Positions 1 to 9,210 of a DNA stretch of 64,000 bases are shown here, one piece after another. The DNA is taken from assembly GCF_016862975.1 (NCBI RefSeq), contig NZ_BONZ01000051.1, positions 40,773-104,772 on the forward strand. Reading direction: 5' to 3'. The position numbers were made by a program, and so were the translations under genes. Within the stretch, counting starts at the first letter, position 1. The number at the start of each line of letters is the position of its first letter. Source of the stretch: Rugosimonospora africana (lineage in GTDB: Bacteria > Actinomycetota > Actinomycetes > Mycobacteriales > Micromonosporaceae). Below the pieces are notes generated by a model. That model searched no databases and was not told the DNA's origin. It worked only from the letters and a program-made list of their open reading frames with translations.

Positions 1-1778
<1,778 letters not shown>

Positions 1779-1782
<4 letters not shown>

Positions 1783-2681
1783 GAGGGAACCACCATCGTT
1801 CCGAACCCTTCCGAGGTGAAGACTTCCAGCAGAGTTGAGTGGGCGACCCGGCCGTCGACGACGTGGGCCGCGGGTACGCCGCCGCGCACCGCGCGCAGGC
1901 AGGCTTCCATCTTCGGGACCATGCCCGATTCCAGGCGCGGCAGCAGTTCGGCCAGCGCGTCAGTGCCGATCTGCGAGATCAGGCTCGACTCGTCCGGCCA
2001 GGACGCGTAGAGCCCGGTGACATCGGTCAGCACCACCAGCTTGCGGGCGCGCAGCGCGACGGCCAGCGCCGCCGCGGCGGTGTCCGCGTTCAGGTTGTGC
2101 AGGACGCCATCCGCGTCGGGCGCGACCGTGGACACCACCGGGATCCGCCCGGCCGCGATGAGATCGGCGACCGCGGAGACGTTGACCGCGTCCACGTCGC
2201 CCACCTGACCGACGTCCACCGGCTCACCGTCCACATAGGCCGGTCGGCGTACGGCGGTGAACAGCCGGGCGTCCTCACCGGACAGACCGACCGCGTACGG
2301 GCCATGCTCGTTGATCAGACCGACCAGTTCCCGGCCGACCTGACCGACCAGCACCATCCGGACCACGTCCATCGCCTCGGGCGTGGTGACCCGCAGCCCG
2401 CCGCGGAACTCGCTCTGGATGCCCAGCCGGCTCAGCATCGCCGAGATCTGCGGCCCGCCGCCGTGCACCACGACCGGCCTGAGCCCGACGTAGCGCAGGA
2501 ACACCATGTCGGCGGCGAAGTGGCGGCGCAGCTCCGGTGAGGTCATCGCGTTGCCGCCGTACTTGATGACGATGGTGGCCCCGTGGAACCGGGCCAGCCA
2601 CGGCAGCGCCTCGATCAGCGTGGCCGCCTTGGTCTGTGCGGCCGCCAGATCCCGGGTCAGCAGGCTCTCCACGGCGCTCAC
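1779..2681 (-). CDS. argB: Acetylglutamate kinase
   Basis: Phosphorylates N-acetylglutamate, usually the feedback-controlled step when arginine synthesis is cyclic. The amino acid kinase fold is shown by IKYGGNAM near the N terminus (ATP-binding Lys), VVHGGGPQI (substrate loop) and the [14 protein letters not shown] helix. The open frame runs far upstream through argJ, but a GTG at 2681 overlapping the argJ stop as GTGA gives a 300 aa protein of normal length. The N-terminal helix before IKYGG is typical of the hexameric, arginine-inhibited kinases, so allosteric inhibition is likely though not provable here. Confidence 0.95.
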
Positions 2682-3928
2682 GACGAGTACGCCGAGTTCT
2701 CGTGCACGTACGCCAGCGACAGGTCGTTGGTCCAGATGGTCGCCTCGTGTCCACCGGCGTGCAGGTCCACCGTTATCGTCACCGCCCGTCCGGTCAGGTC
2801 CACTGTGGACCGGTCCTCGGCCGCGCAGCCGCCCCGGCACACCCACACCCCGTTGACGGCGACGTCGACCCGGTCGGCCTCGAACGCGGCGTCCGTGGTG
2901 CCGACCGCGGCGATGATGCGTCCCCAGTTCGGGTCGTTGCCGAACAGCGCGGTCTTCACCAGGTTGTTGCGCGCCACCGTCCGGCCGACCTCGAGGGCGT
3001 CGGCCTCGCTCGCCGCCCCGGTCACCTCGATGGCGATGTCCTTGGTGGAGCCCTCGGCGTCGGCCAGCAGCGCGGCAGCCAGGTCGTGGCAGGCGGCCGT
3101 CACCGCGGCGGTCAGCTCGGCCTGCTCCGGGGCGATGCCGGAGGCGCCGGAAGCCAGCAGCAGCACGGTGTCGTTGGTGGACATGCAGCCGTCGGAGTCG
3201 ACCCGGTCGAAACTCACCCGGGTCGCCTCGCGCAGCGCGGTGTCCAGGGTCGCCGCGTCCGCGACGGCGTCGGTGGTGAGCACCACCAGCATCGTCGCCA
3301 GGCCGGGAGCCAGCATGCCGGCACCCTTCGCCATCCCGCCGACGCACCAGCCGCCACCGGCGTCGCTACCGCCGCCGCCCGCGACCACCGTGGTCTTCGG
3401 CCTCGTGTCGGTCGTCATGATGGCCCGCGCCGCCGGCCCGCCGCCGTTGCCGGACAGTTCCCCGGCCGCGGTCTCGACGCCGCGCAGCAGGCTGTCCATC
3501 GGCAGCCGCTCGCCGATCAGCCCGGTCGAGCAGACCGCCACCTCGCCGGCCCCGACCTCGACGCCGGCCGGCGCCCCGCTCAGTACCCGCGCCGCGTGCT
3601 CCGCGGTCGCGTGCGTGTCCTGGAAGCCCGGCGCGCCGGTGCAGGCGTTGGCGCCGCCGGAGTTGAGCACCACCGCGTGTACCACCCCGCCGCGCAGCAC
3701 CTGCTGGCTCCACAGCACCGGCGCCGCCTTGACCCGGTTGGCGGTGAACACCCCGGCCGCCGCCGCGGCCGGACCGTCGTTGACGACCAGCGCGAGGTCC
3801 AGCGCTCCGCTGGCCTTGATCCCGGCGGCCACCCCGGCCGCGCGGAACCCCCGGGCGGCGGTCACGCCCGCCGCCGATCCGTCGCCGGCGGCGGCGGTCG
3901 CTTCCTCGGTCCCGACGACCCCGGTCAC
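2678..3928 (-). CDS. argJ: Bifunctional glutamate N-acetyltransferase / amino-acid acetyltransferase
   Basis: Recycles the acetyl group from N-acetylornithine to glutamate; bifunctional members also use acetyl-CoA. ArgJ is made as a precursor that cuts itself before a Thr. The cleavage motif is present as [14 protein letters not shown] with nucleophile Thr212, and the [10 protein letters not shown] loop lies upstream at about 89-98. The GTG at 3928 overlaps the argC stop as GTGA and yields 416 aa, a little longer than the usual 400 because of an Ala-rich N terminus. The frame is open further upstream into argC, and I rejected that extension. Whether it is bifunctional cannot be judged from sequence alone. 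Confidence 0.95.
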   Translation of the reverse strand: MTGVVGTEEATAAAGDGSAAGVTAARGFRAAGVAAGIKASGALDLALVVNDGPAAAAAGVFTANRVKAAPVLWSQQVLRGGVVHAVVLNSGGANACTGAPGFQDTHATAEHAARVLSGAPAGVEVGAGEVAVCSTGLIGERLPMDSLLRGVETAAGELSGNGGGPAARAIMTTDTRPKTTVVAGGGGSDAGGGWCVGGMAKGAGMLAPGLATMLVVLTTDAVADAATLDTALREATRVSFDRVDSDGCMSTNDTVLLLASGASGIAPEQAELTAAVTAACHDLAAALLADAEGSTKDIAIEVTGAASEADALEVGRTVARNNLVKTALFGNDPNWGRIIAAVGTTDAAFEADRVDVAVNGVWVCRGGCAAEDRSTVDLTGRAVTITVDLHAGGHEATIWTNDLSLAYVHENSAYSS

Positions 3929-4941
3929 GGCGCCAGCCCGTTCGCGGTCAGGCCGGCGGTCTCGGTCAGGCCGAGCATCAGGTTCGCGCACTGGACAGCC
4001 TGCCCGGCCGCGCCCTTGCCCAGGTTGTCGATGGCGGACACCACCACGATGCGCCCCGAGTCCACGTCGATCGTGGCCTGCAGGTGCGCGGCGTTCGAAC
4101 CGAACGTCGCGGCCGTGTGCGGCCAGGCCCCCGCGGGCAGTACCCGCACGAACGGCTCCCCCTGGTACGCCTCGGCCAGCGCCGCGCCCACGTCGGCGGC
4201 GGTAACGCCTGCCGAGACCGGCCGGGCGGTGACCGTGGCCAGGATGCCCCGCGGCATCGGCGCCAGCACCGGGGTCAGCGACAGCGTGTGCGCCCCGGTG
4301 GCCTGCTTGATCTCCGGTACGTGCTGGTGCGCACCGACCTTGTACGGCGACAGGTCGCCCATCACCTCACTGGCCAGCAGGTGCGGCTTGAGTCCCCGCC
4401 CCGCCCCGGAGGTACCCGACGAAGCGACCACCACCACATCGTCGGGGTCCGCGATCCCGGCCGCGATCAGCGGGGCGAGCGCGAGGATGACCGACACCGC
4501 GTAGCAGCCGGTGTTCGCCACCCGCGACGCGGCCGCGATGGCCGCACGCTGCCCGGGAAGCTCCGGAAGCCCGTAGGTCCAGGTGCCGGAGTGCGGCCCG
4601 CCGTAGTACCGCGCCCACTGGCCGGCGTCCCGCAGCCGGTGATCGGCGCCCAGGTCGACGATCTTCGTCTGCGGCGCAAGCGCGGCCGCCAGGGCTCCCG
4701 ACTCGCCGTGCGGCAGGGCCAGGAAGACCAGGTCGGCGCTCGCCAGCGCGTCCGGATCGGTCTCGGTCAGGACGAGGTCGGCCAGACTGACCAGATTCGG
4801 GTGTACCGCCCCCAAAGGGGCACCCGCCTGGCTGTGCGCGGTCGCCGCCACCACCTCGACCTCGGGGTGCCCGGCCAGCAGGCGCAGCAGCTCACCCCCG
4901 GCGTACCCGCTGGCGCCCGCGACCGCCACTCGCGCACCCAT
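3925..4941 (-). CDS. argC: N-acetyl-gamma-glutamyl-phosphate reductase
   Basis: NADPH-dependent reduction of N-acetylglutamyl phosphate to the semialdehyde. It is 338 aa. The dinucleotide-binding loop AGASGYAGGELLRLL is at 9-22, catalytic Cys146 lies in NTGCYAVS, and the substrate His segment is PHGESG. It is first in the arg operon: the ATG at 4941 is preceded by GGGAGG, and just upstream lie a promoter and two ARG boxes. All five arg genes through argF appear to form one transcript with no gap anywhere between them. Confidence 0.97.
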   Translation of the reverse strand: MGARVAVAGASGYAGGELLRLLAGHPEVEVVAATAHSQAGAPLGAVHPNLVSLADLVLTETDPDALASADLVFLALPHGESGALAAALAPQTKIVDLGADHRLRDAGQWARYYGGPHSGTWTYGLPELPGQRAAIAAASRVANTGCYAVSVILALAPLIAAGIADPDDVVVVASSGTSGAGRGLKPHLLASEVMGDLSPYKVGAHQHVPEIKQATGAHTLSLTPVLAPMPRGILATVTARPVSAGVTAADVGAALAEAYQGEPFVRVLPAGAWPHTAATFGSNAAHLQATIDVDSGRIVVVSAIDNLGKGAAGQAVQCANLMLGLTETAGLTANGLAP

Positions 4942-4952
4942 GCATCCTCCCT

Positions 4953-4986
4953 CGCATCGCTATGCAAGGGAGCGTATCAGCATGCA
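4953..4986 (-). promoter_or_regulatory. Tandem ARG boxes upstream of argC (ArgR operator)
   Basis: Two 14-bp imperfect palindromes fit the ArgR consensus TGAAT-N4-ATTCA in its high-GC form: CGCAT-CGCT-ATGCA at 4953-4966 and CGTAT-CAGC-ATGCA at 4973-4986. Their centres are 20 bp apart, on one face of the helix, as expected for an ArgR hexamer. The distal box covers the likely -10 and the proximal one lies just before the ribosome binding site. ArgR itself is not in the window; it usually follows argF. Confidence 0.8.
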
Positions 4987-5000
4987 TCGCGCCCGCTCAA
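4971..5000 (-). promoter_or_regulatory. Probable argC promoter
   Basis: Read on the minus strand: -35 TTGAGC (4995-5000), 18-base spacer, -10 TACGCT (4971-4976). The distal ARG box overlaps the -10, consistent with repression by ArgR. The assignment rests on pattern only. Confidence 0.5.
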
Positions 5001-5016
5001 CCACGACCCGGGGGTA

Positions 5017-7842
5017 TTAGTTGCCGTCGATCCCCTGGGCCAACTGGTCCCGCCCACGGACCCCGAACCGCCGGTACAGCCGGGTCAGGTTCGCCTCCAC
5101 CGCCTTGATCGACAGGAACGTCGACCGGGCGATCTCCCGGTTCGTCGCCCCGCTGCGTACCAGTTCGACGATGCGCCGCTCGGTCTCCGACAGCCCCGCC
5201 CCCCGGGCCCCGTCCAGCCGGGACAGCTCCGCCTCGGCCACCAGCTTCCACGGGGCCGCCCCGGCCGCCGTGTACCGCCCGATCGCCTCGGTCAGCGCCT
5301 CCCGGGCCGCGCCGCGCCGGTGCGCCCGTCGCTCGATCATGCCCAGCGCGTGCCACGCCCGGGCGACCTCCAGCGGGTACGGGTGGGCCGCCCACCGGTG
5401 CAGCCGCTGCGCCAGCCGCTCGGCTGCCGCCCGCGGGTCGCCACCGATCGCGGCGAGCACCGCCTCCGCCCGGTCCAGACCCAGCTCCACGACGTGCCGC
5501 TCCAGCCGCCGGGCCTGCGCCCGCACCTCGGCGAGCGCGTGGGCCGCCTCGGCGCGGGCCCCGGCCGCGGTCAGCGCCTCGACGAAGTCCGCGTGCCACA
5601 GGAACCCGGCCGGGTCGACCGGCCCGCGCCGCTGCTCCAGCGCGTACGAGCGGCGCATCGACTCCACCGCCGCCACCGCGTCCCCACGCAGCAACAGGAT
5701 CTGCCCCTGCACCGCGTAAGCGCCCTTGAGCCAGTCCTCGTCGCCGGCCGCCTGGCTGGCCGCGATCGCCGCCCGCACGTACGTCTCGGCCTGCTCGATC
5801 GTGCCGCCGGCCAGCTCCACCAGCCCGGCGACCAGCAGCCCGGTGCCGGGTGGCCGGTCGGAGATGTCGGAGTACAGCCGCATGCAGTACCGGCCGGCGG
5901 TCAGCGCGTCCGTGCACCGGCCGGCCCGGCTGTAGACCGAGGCGAGCCCGTGCAGTACGTCGGCGAGGTCGCTGACCGTACCCGAGCGCTCGACCTCCGC
6001 GCGCAGCGTTTCGAGGCCCCGTACCGCCTCGGCCACCTCGCCGCGACGCAGGGCGGCCGTCATGGTGATGTGACGTGCCTCGACGACAGCCGAGCTCAGC
6101 GGCAGGCCACGGGACAGCGCGGCGGCGCGCTCCATGATCTCCTCGCTGCCCCGGATGTTGATCGCCGCTTCCATGTACGCCCGCCAGGCCAGGCCCTTGA
6201 CCAGCGACTCGGTGTCCGAGGCGCGCTCGGCGGCTTCCTCGGCGCGCTTGACCTCGGCCAGCGCCGACTCGGTGTCTCCGTCGTAGAACGCCTTGGCCGC
6301 CCGCGACAGCCGGACCCGGCCGATCAGCCGGGGCACGTCCTCGGCGTCGGCCGCCGCCGCGTCCAGCAGCGGCTCGATGCCGGACTGGTCCTGACCGGCC
6401 AGCTCCACCAGCAGCAGCCGGCACTCCACCCGGGTGGCCGGCTCGCCCGCGCCGTGCAGCGCCTCGGCGGCCAGCCGGCGCGCCTCGGCCGTGGAGCCGC
6501 CGGCGAACGCGTGCCGCGCCGCGTCCAGCCGCCGCTGGGCGGACCGCCCCTCATCGATCGTCCGCTCGGCGGCCAGCCGGGCCAGGTCGGCGGCCACCAC
6601 CGGGGCACCCCGCCGCCGGGCCACCGCCGCCGCGTCGGCCAGCGTGCTGGCCAGCCCCTCGTCCGGCGCGTTGCGGGCCAGCGCGAGGTGCCTGGCCCGC
6701 TCCACCGGATCGTCGACCGCCGCGGCCAGCCGCTCGTGGGCCAGCAGCCGGGTGGCCTGGTCGGCGTCGGCGTAGACCATCTCGCGCAGCAACGGGTGGC
6801 TGAACCCGATCGACCCGTTGGCCTCGGCGGCCAGGACACCCGCCCGAACCGCCTCGACGAGTTCGGCGTCCGGGTCGACGCCGGACCGCTGCACCAGTAC
6901 CCGGGTGGGTCGAGCCGCCGCGGCGACCACCACCAGCGGCAGCGCGGCGGTCTCCGGCAGCGCGGCCAGCCGCGCCGCGAGCAGCCCGCGCAGCCGGTCC
7001 GGTACCGGCAGCGGCTCGCCACCGGCCAGCGGGCTGCCCCGCGCGTTCAAGGCCCGCGCCAACTCGACCGCGAACAGCGGATTGCCGCCCGAGGCGGCGT
7101 GCACGCGCACCATCGTCGGCCGCGACAGGCTTCCGTCGAAGCGGTCCCGCAGAAGGTCGACGACCTCGTCCTGGCTCAGCGGGCCGAGCGGCAGCTCCAG
7201 GCACGGCTGCGGGCACAGGTCCGCGTGCCGGGCCGAGCCGCTGCCCCGTTCCGTCGCGACCATCTGCACGGCGAGGCCGGACAGCCGCCGGGCCACGAAC
7301 CGCAGCACCCCGGCGCTCGGCTCATCGACCCAGTGCAGGTCGTCGATGACCAGCAGTACCGGAGCCTGCGCGGCCAGTACCCGCAGCAGCTCCAGCACCG
7401 CCAACCGCACCGCCAGCTCATCCTGCGGCGTGGCTGGCGCGACGGTACGCAGCAGCGCGGCGTCCAGCGCCGCACGCAGGTGGCCGGGCAGCAGCGAGCC
7501 CTGCTCGGCCAGCGCGCCAGTGAACAGGTCGAGCAGCGTCAGGTACGGCAGCCCGGACTCCACCTCGGCCGCCGAGGCGCGCAGCACCTGGGCGTCCGGC
7601 CGGCTCGCGGCCAGCGTGCCCAGCACGGTCGACTTGCCGATTCCGGCCGGCCCGACGATCAGCACACTGCCGGCGTCCGCCAACTGCTCGCGCGCCACCT
7701 CAAGCGCGTCATCGCGTCCGATGGGTACAGGTGGTCGACGATCCCCCACGACGGGGAGTCTGCCTCCTCGCACGCCTTCGGGCGACTGCTTGCGCTGCCG
7801 TTGTAGCGAAAGCGCAACCATTTGATTCCGGTCCGCATTCAT
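5017..7842 (-). CDS. LuxR-family transcriptional regulator with AAA ATPase domain (LAL type)
   Basis: Large ATP-binding regulator of the LAL/MalT class. With the start at 7842 it has 941 aa. Order of parts: an AAA domain with Walker A GPAGIGKST at about 64-72 and Walker B LLVIDDLHWVD; a long helical region rich in Ala/Arg repeats, probably TPR-like, across the middle; and a C-terminal LuxR helix-turn-helix with the typical LSETERRIVELV and NREIARS stretches in the last 65 residues. I chose the ATG at 7842 because it overlaps the amidohydrolase stop as ATGA; an ATG at 7869 would add nine residues. Its coupling to that hydrolase suggests the two act together, perhaps with a hydrolase substrate or product as inducer. 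Its targets are unknown. Confidence 0.85.
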   Translation of the reverse strand: MNADRNQMVALSLQRQRKQSPEGVRGGRLPVVGDRRPPVPIGRDDALEVAREQLADAGSVLIVGPAGIGKSTVLGTLAASRPDAQVLRASAAEVESGLPYLTLLDLFTGALAEQGSLLPGHLRAALDAALLRTVAPATPQDELAVRLAVLELLRVLAAQAPVLLVIDDLHWVDEPSAGVLRFVARRLSGLAVQMVATERGSGSARHADLCPQPCLELPLGPLSQDEVVDLLRDRFDGSLSRPTMVRVHAASGGNPLFAVELARALNARGSPLAGGEPLPVPDRLRGLLAARLAALPETAALPLVVVAAAARPTRVLVQRSGVDPDAELVEAVRAGVLAAEANGSIGFSHPLLREMVYADADQATRLLAHERLAAAVDDPVERARHLALARNAPDEGLASTLADAAAVARRRGAPVVAADLARLAAERTIDEGRSAQRRLDAARHAFAGGSTAEARRLAAEALHGAGEPATRVECRLLLVELAGQDQSGIEPLLDAAAADAEDVPRLIGRVRLSRAAKAFYDGDTESALAEVKRAEEAAERASDTESLVKGLAWRAYMEAAINIRGSEEIMERAAALSRGLPLSSAVVEARHITMTAALRRGEVAEAVRGLETLRAEVERSGTVSDLADVLHGLASVYSRAGRCTDALTAGRYCMRLYSDISDRPPGTGLLVAGLVELAGGTIEQAETYVRAAIAASQAAGDEDWLKGAYAVQGQILLLRGDAVAAVESMRRSYALEQRRGPVDPAGFLWHADFVEALTAAGARAEAAHALAEVRAQARRLERHVVELGLDRAEAVLAAIGGDPRAAAERLAQRLHRWAAHPYPLEVARAWHALGMIERRAHRRGAAREALTEAIGRYTAAGAAPWKLVAEAELSRLDGARGAGLSETERRIVELVRSGATNREIARSTFLSIKAVEANLTRLYRRFGVRGRDQLAQGIDGN

Positions 7843-9065
7843 CCTTTGACGCGGTTCCCGCCCTTCCACACTCCGGTGATGTGCTCGGGCTTGGCGAAGA
7901 TGCCCAGGTCAGAGAGCGGATCGACGTCGAGGGTCAGGACATCGGCCCGGTACGACTCGACCAGCTGACCGGAGCGCGGCGCCTGCGGACCCAGCGTGGC
8001 CGGCCCGTTCGCGGTCGCCGCCTCGATCGCCTCCAGCGGATCGAACCCGCACTCGCCGAGCAGCGACAACTCCCGGCCGTTGTGCCCCCACGACACCGGG
8101 CGGTCGCCGGCCGACAGCGACAGGTCAGTACCCATGGCCACGGTCACGCCCGACTCGTGCGCCAGGGCGACCGCGGCCGTGTGCTGGTCGATCAGCGCGT
8201 CGAGCTTCGCCTGCGCCCACGGCGGCGCGGCCCGCGACTCCCAGATCTCCACCACGATGGTCCGGGTCGGCACCAGGACCGCCCCGGTCTCCCGCATCGC
8301 CGCCGCGCACTCGTCGTCGAGGTAGGTGCCGTGCTCGATGGTACGGACGCCGGCCTCCAGCGCCGCCAGGATGCCCGGCTTGCCGTGGCAGTGCGCCGCC
8401 ACCACCCGCTCGGCCATGCCGGCCACCTCGACGATCGCGCGCAGCTCCGCGCTGGTGAACTGCTGGTGGATCGGATGATCCACCTCGGACAGGACGCCGC
8501 CCGAGGCACACACCTTGATCACCTTGGCGTCCCGGCGCAGTTGCTCCCGGGCCGCCCTGGCGCACTCGGCCGGCCCGTCGGCGAGCCTGAACTCGGTGCC
8601 CGCCCCGGCGTATTCGACCATCCACGGCAGCGGGTACCCGTGCAGGTCACCGTGGCCGCCGGTGGTCGACAGTACGGCGCCGGCCGCGTAGATGTCCGGC
8701 CCCGGGATGATCCCCTCGGCGACCGCCTTGGCCAGGTGTACACCCAGCCCACCGACCTCGCGCACGGTGGTGATCCCGGCGTTCAGCGCCGCCCGCAGGT
8801 CGGCCGTGGCCCGGGCCGCACGCAGCGCGGCCGGCTCCAGCGGGAGCCGGCCGAGGTCCAGGCTGTAGGCGCCCATCAGGTGCGTGTGGCAGTCCCACAG
8901 GCCGGGCATCACGGTGTGCGTGCGGACCGTCTGCGCGTCCGGGGTGGCCGGCGCGCTGGCGGAGGGTCCGGCGTACCGGATCTCCTCCCCGTCGATCAGC
9001 ACCACCGCGTCGGGTACCGGTTGCCCCCGGCCGGGAATGAGTTGGGTCGCCTCGATCCGCTGCAT
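7839..9065 (-). CDS. Metal-dependent amidohydrolase
   Basis: TIM-barrel amidohydrolase of the imidazolonepropionase/Xaa-Pro dipeptidase-like group, 408 aa. Metal ligands are visible in order: HxH in DCHTHL, KVCASGG (possible carbamylated Lys), AHCHG, IEHGTYLD and GTDLS. No signal peptide is seen, so it is probably cytoplasmic. The substrate cannot be read from sequence; family members cleave cyclic amides, dipeptides or N-acyl compounds. The stop overlaps the start of the LAL regulator, so the two genes form one transcript. Only a weak GGGG lies directly before the ATG. Confidence 0.85.
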   Translation of the reverse strand: MQRIEATQLIPGRGQPVPDAVVLIDGEEIRYAGPSASAPATPDAQTVRTHTVMPGLWDCHTHLMGAYSLDLGRLPLEPAALRAARATADLRAALNAGITTVREVGGLGVHLAKAVAEGIIPGPDIYAAGAVLSTTGGHGDLHGYPLPWMVEYAGAGTEFRLADGPAECARAAREQLRRDAKVIKVCASGGVLSEVDHPIHQQFTSAELRAIVEVAGMAERVVAAHCHGKPGILAALEAGVRTIEHGTYLDDECAAAMRETGAVLVPTRTIVVEIWESRAAPPWAQAKLDALIDQHTAAVALAHESGVTVAMGTDLSLSAGDRPVSWGHNGRELSLLGECGFDPLEAIEAATANGPATLGPQAPRSGQLVESYRADVLTLDVDPLSDLGIFAKPEHITGVWKGGNRVKG

Positions 9066-9138
9066 CCCCCGAGGTTAACTCCCGCCCGATCATGCTGAAC
9101 CGACGGTAGACGGGCACCGACGGACGCGAGGCCCCGCA

Positions 9139-9210
9139 CCGCGAGACCTACGCTCCGCCAAGCAGCGCGCCGCGACACCCGCGCGCCGCGAAACCTATGC
9201 GCCGCGCAGC
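9139..9210. repeat. Imperfect direct repeats between pheT and the amidohydrolase gene
   Basis: Three related stretches begin CCGCGA-N-ACC, at 9139, 9170 and 9186, each followed by a GC-rich CGCxCCGC block. The third overlaps the last codons of pheT. The 129-base gap otherwise shows only a possible -10 (TACCGT on the minus strand) for the amidohydrolase-regulator pair and no clear terminator. Confidence 0.4.

Noticed and set aside
2682..3347. Upstream extension of argB to 522 residues
   Set aside because: The extra part is argJ in another frame and Arg/Gly-rich; GTG 2681 fits family length and overlap.
4084..7806. 1240-codon open frame on the plus strand
   Set aside because: It is antisense to argC and the LAL regulator, is dominated by Arg/Pro/Gly, and has no domain. 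Long shadow frames are expected at this GC content.
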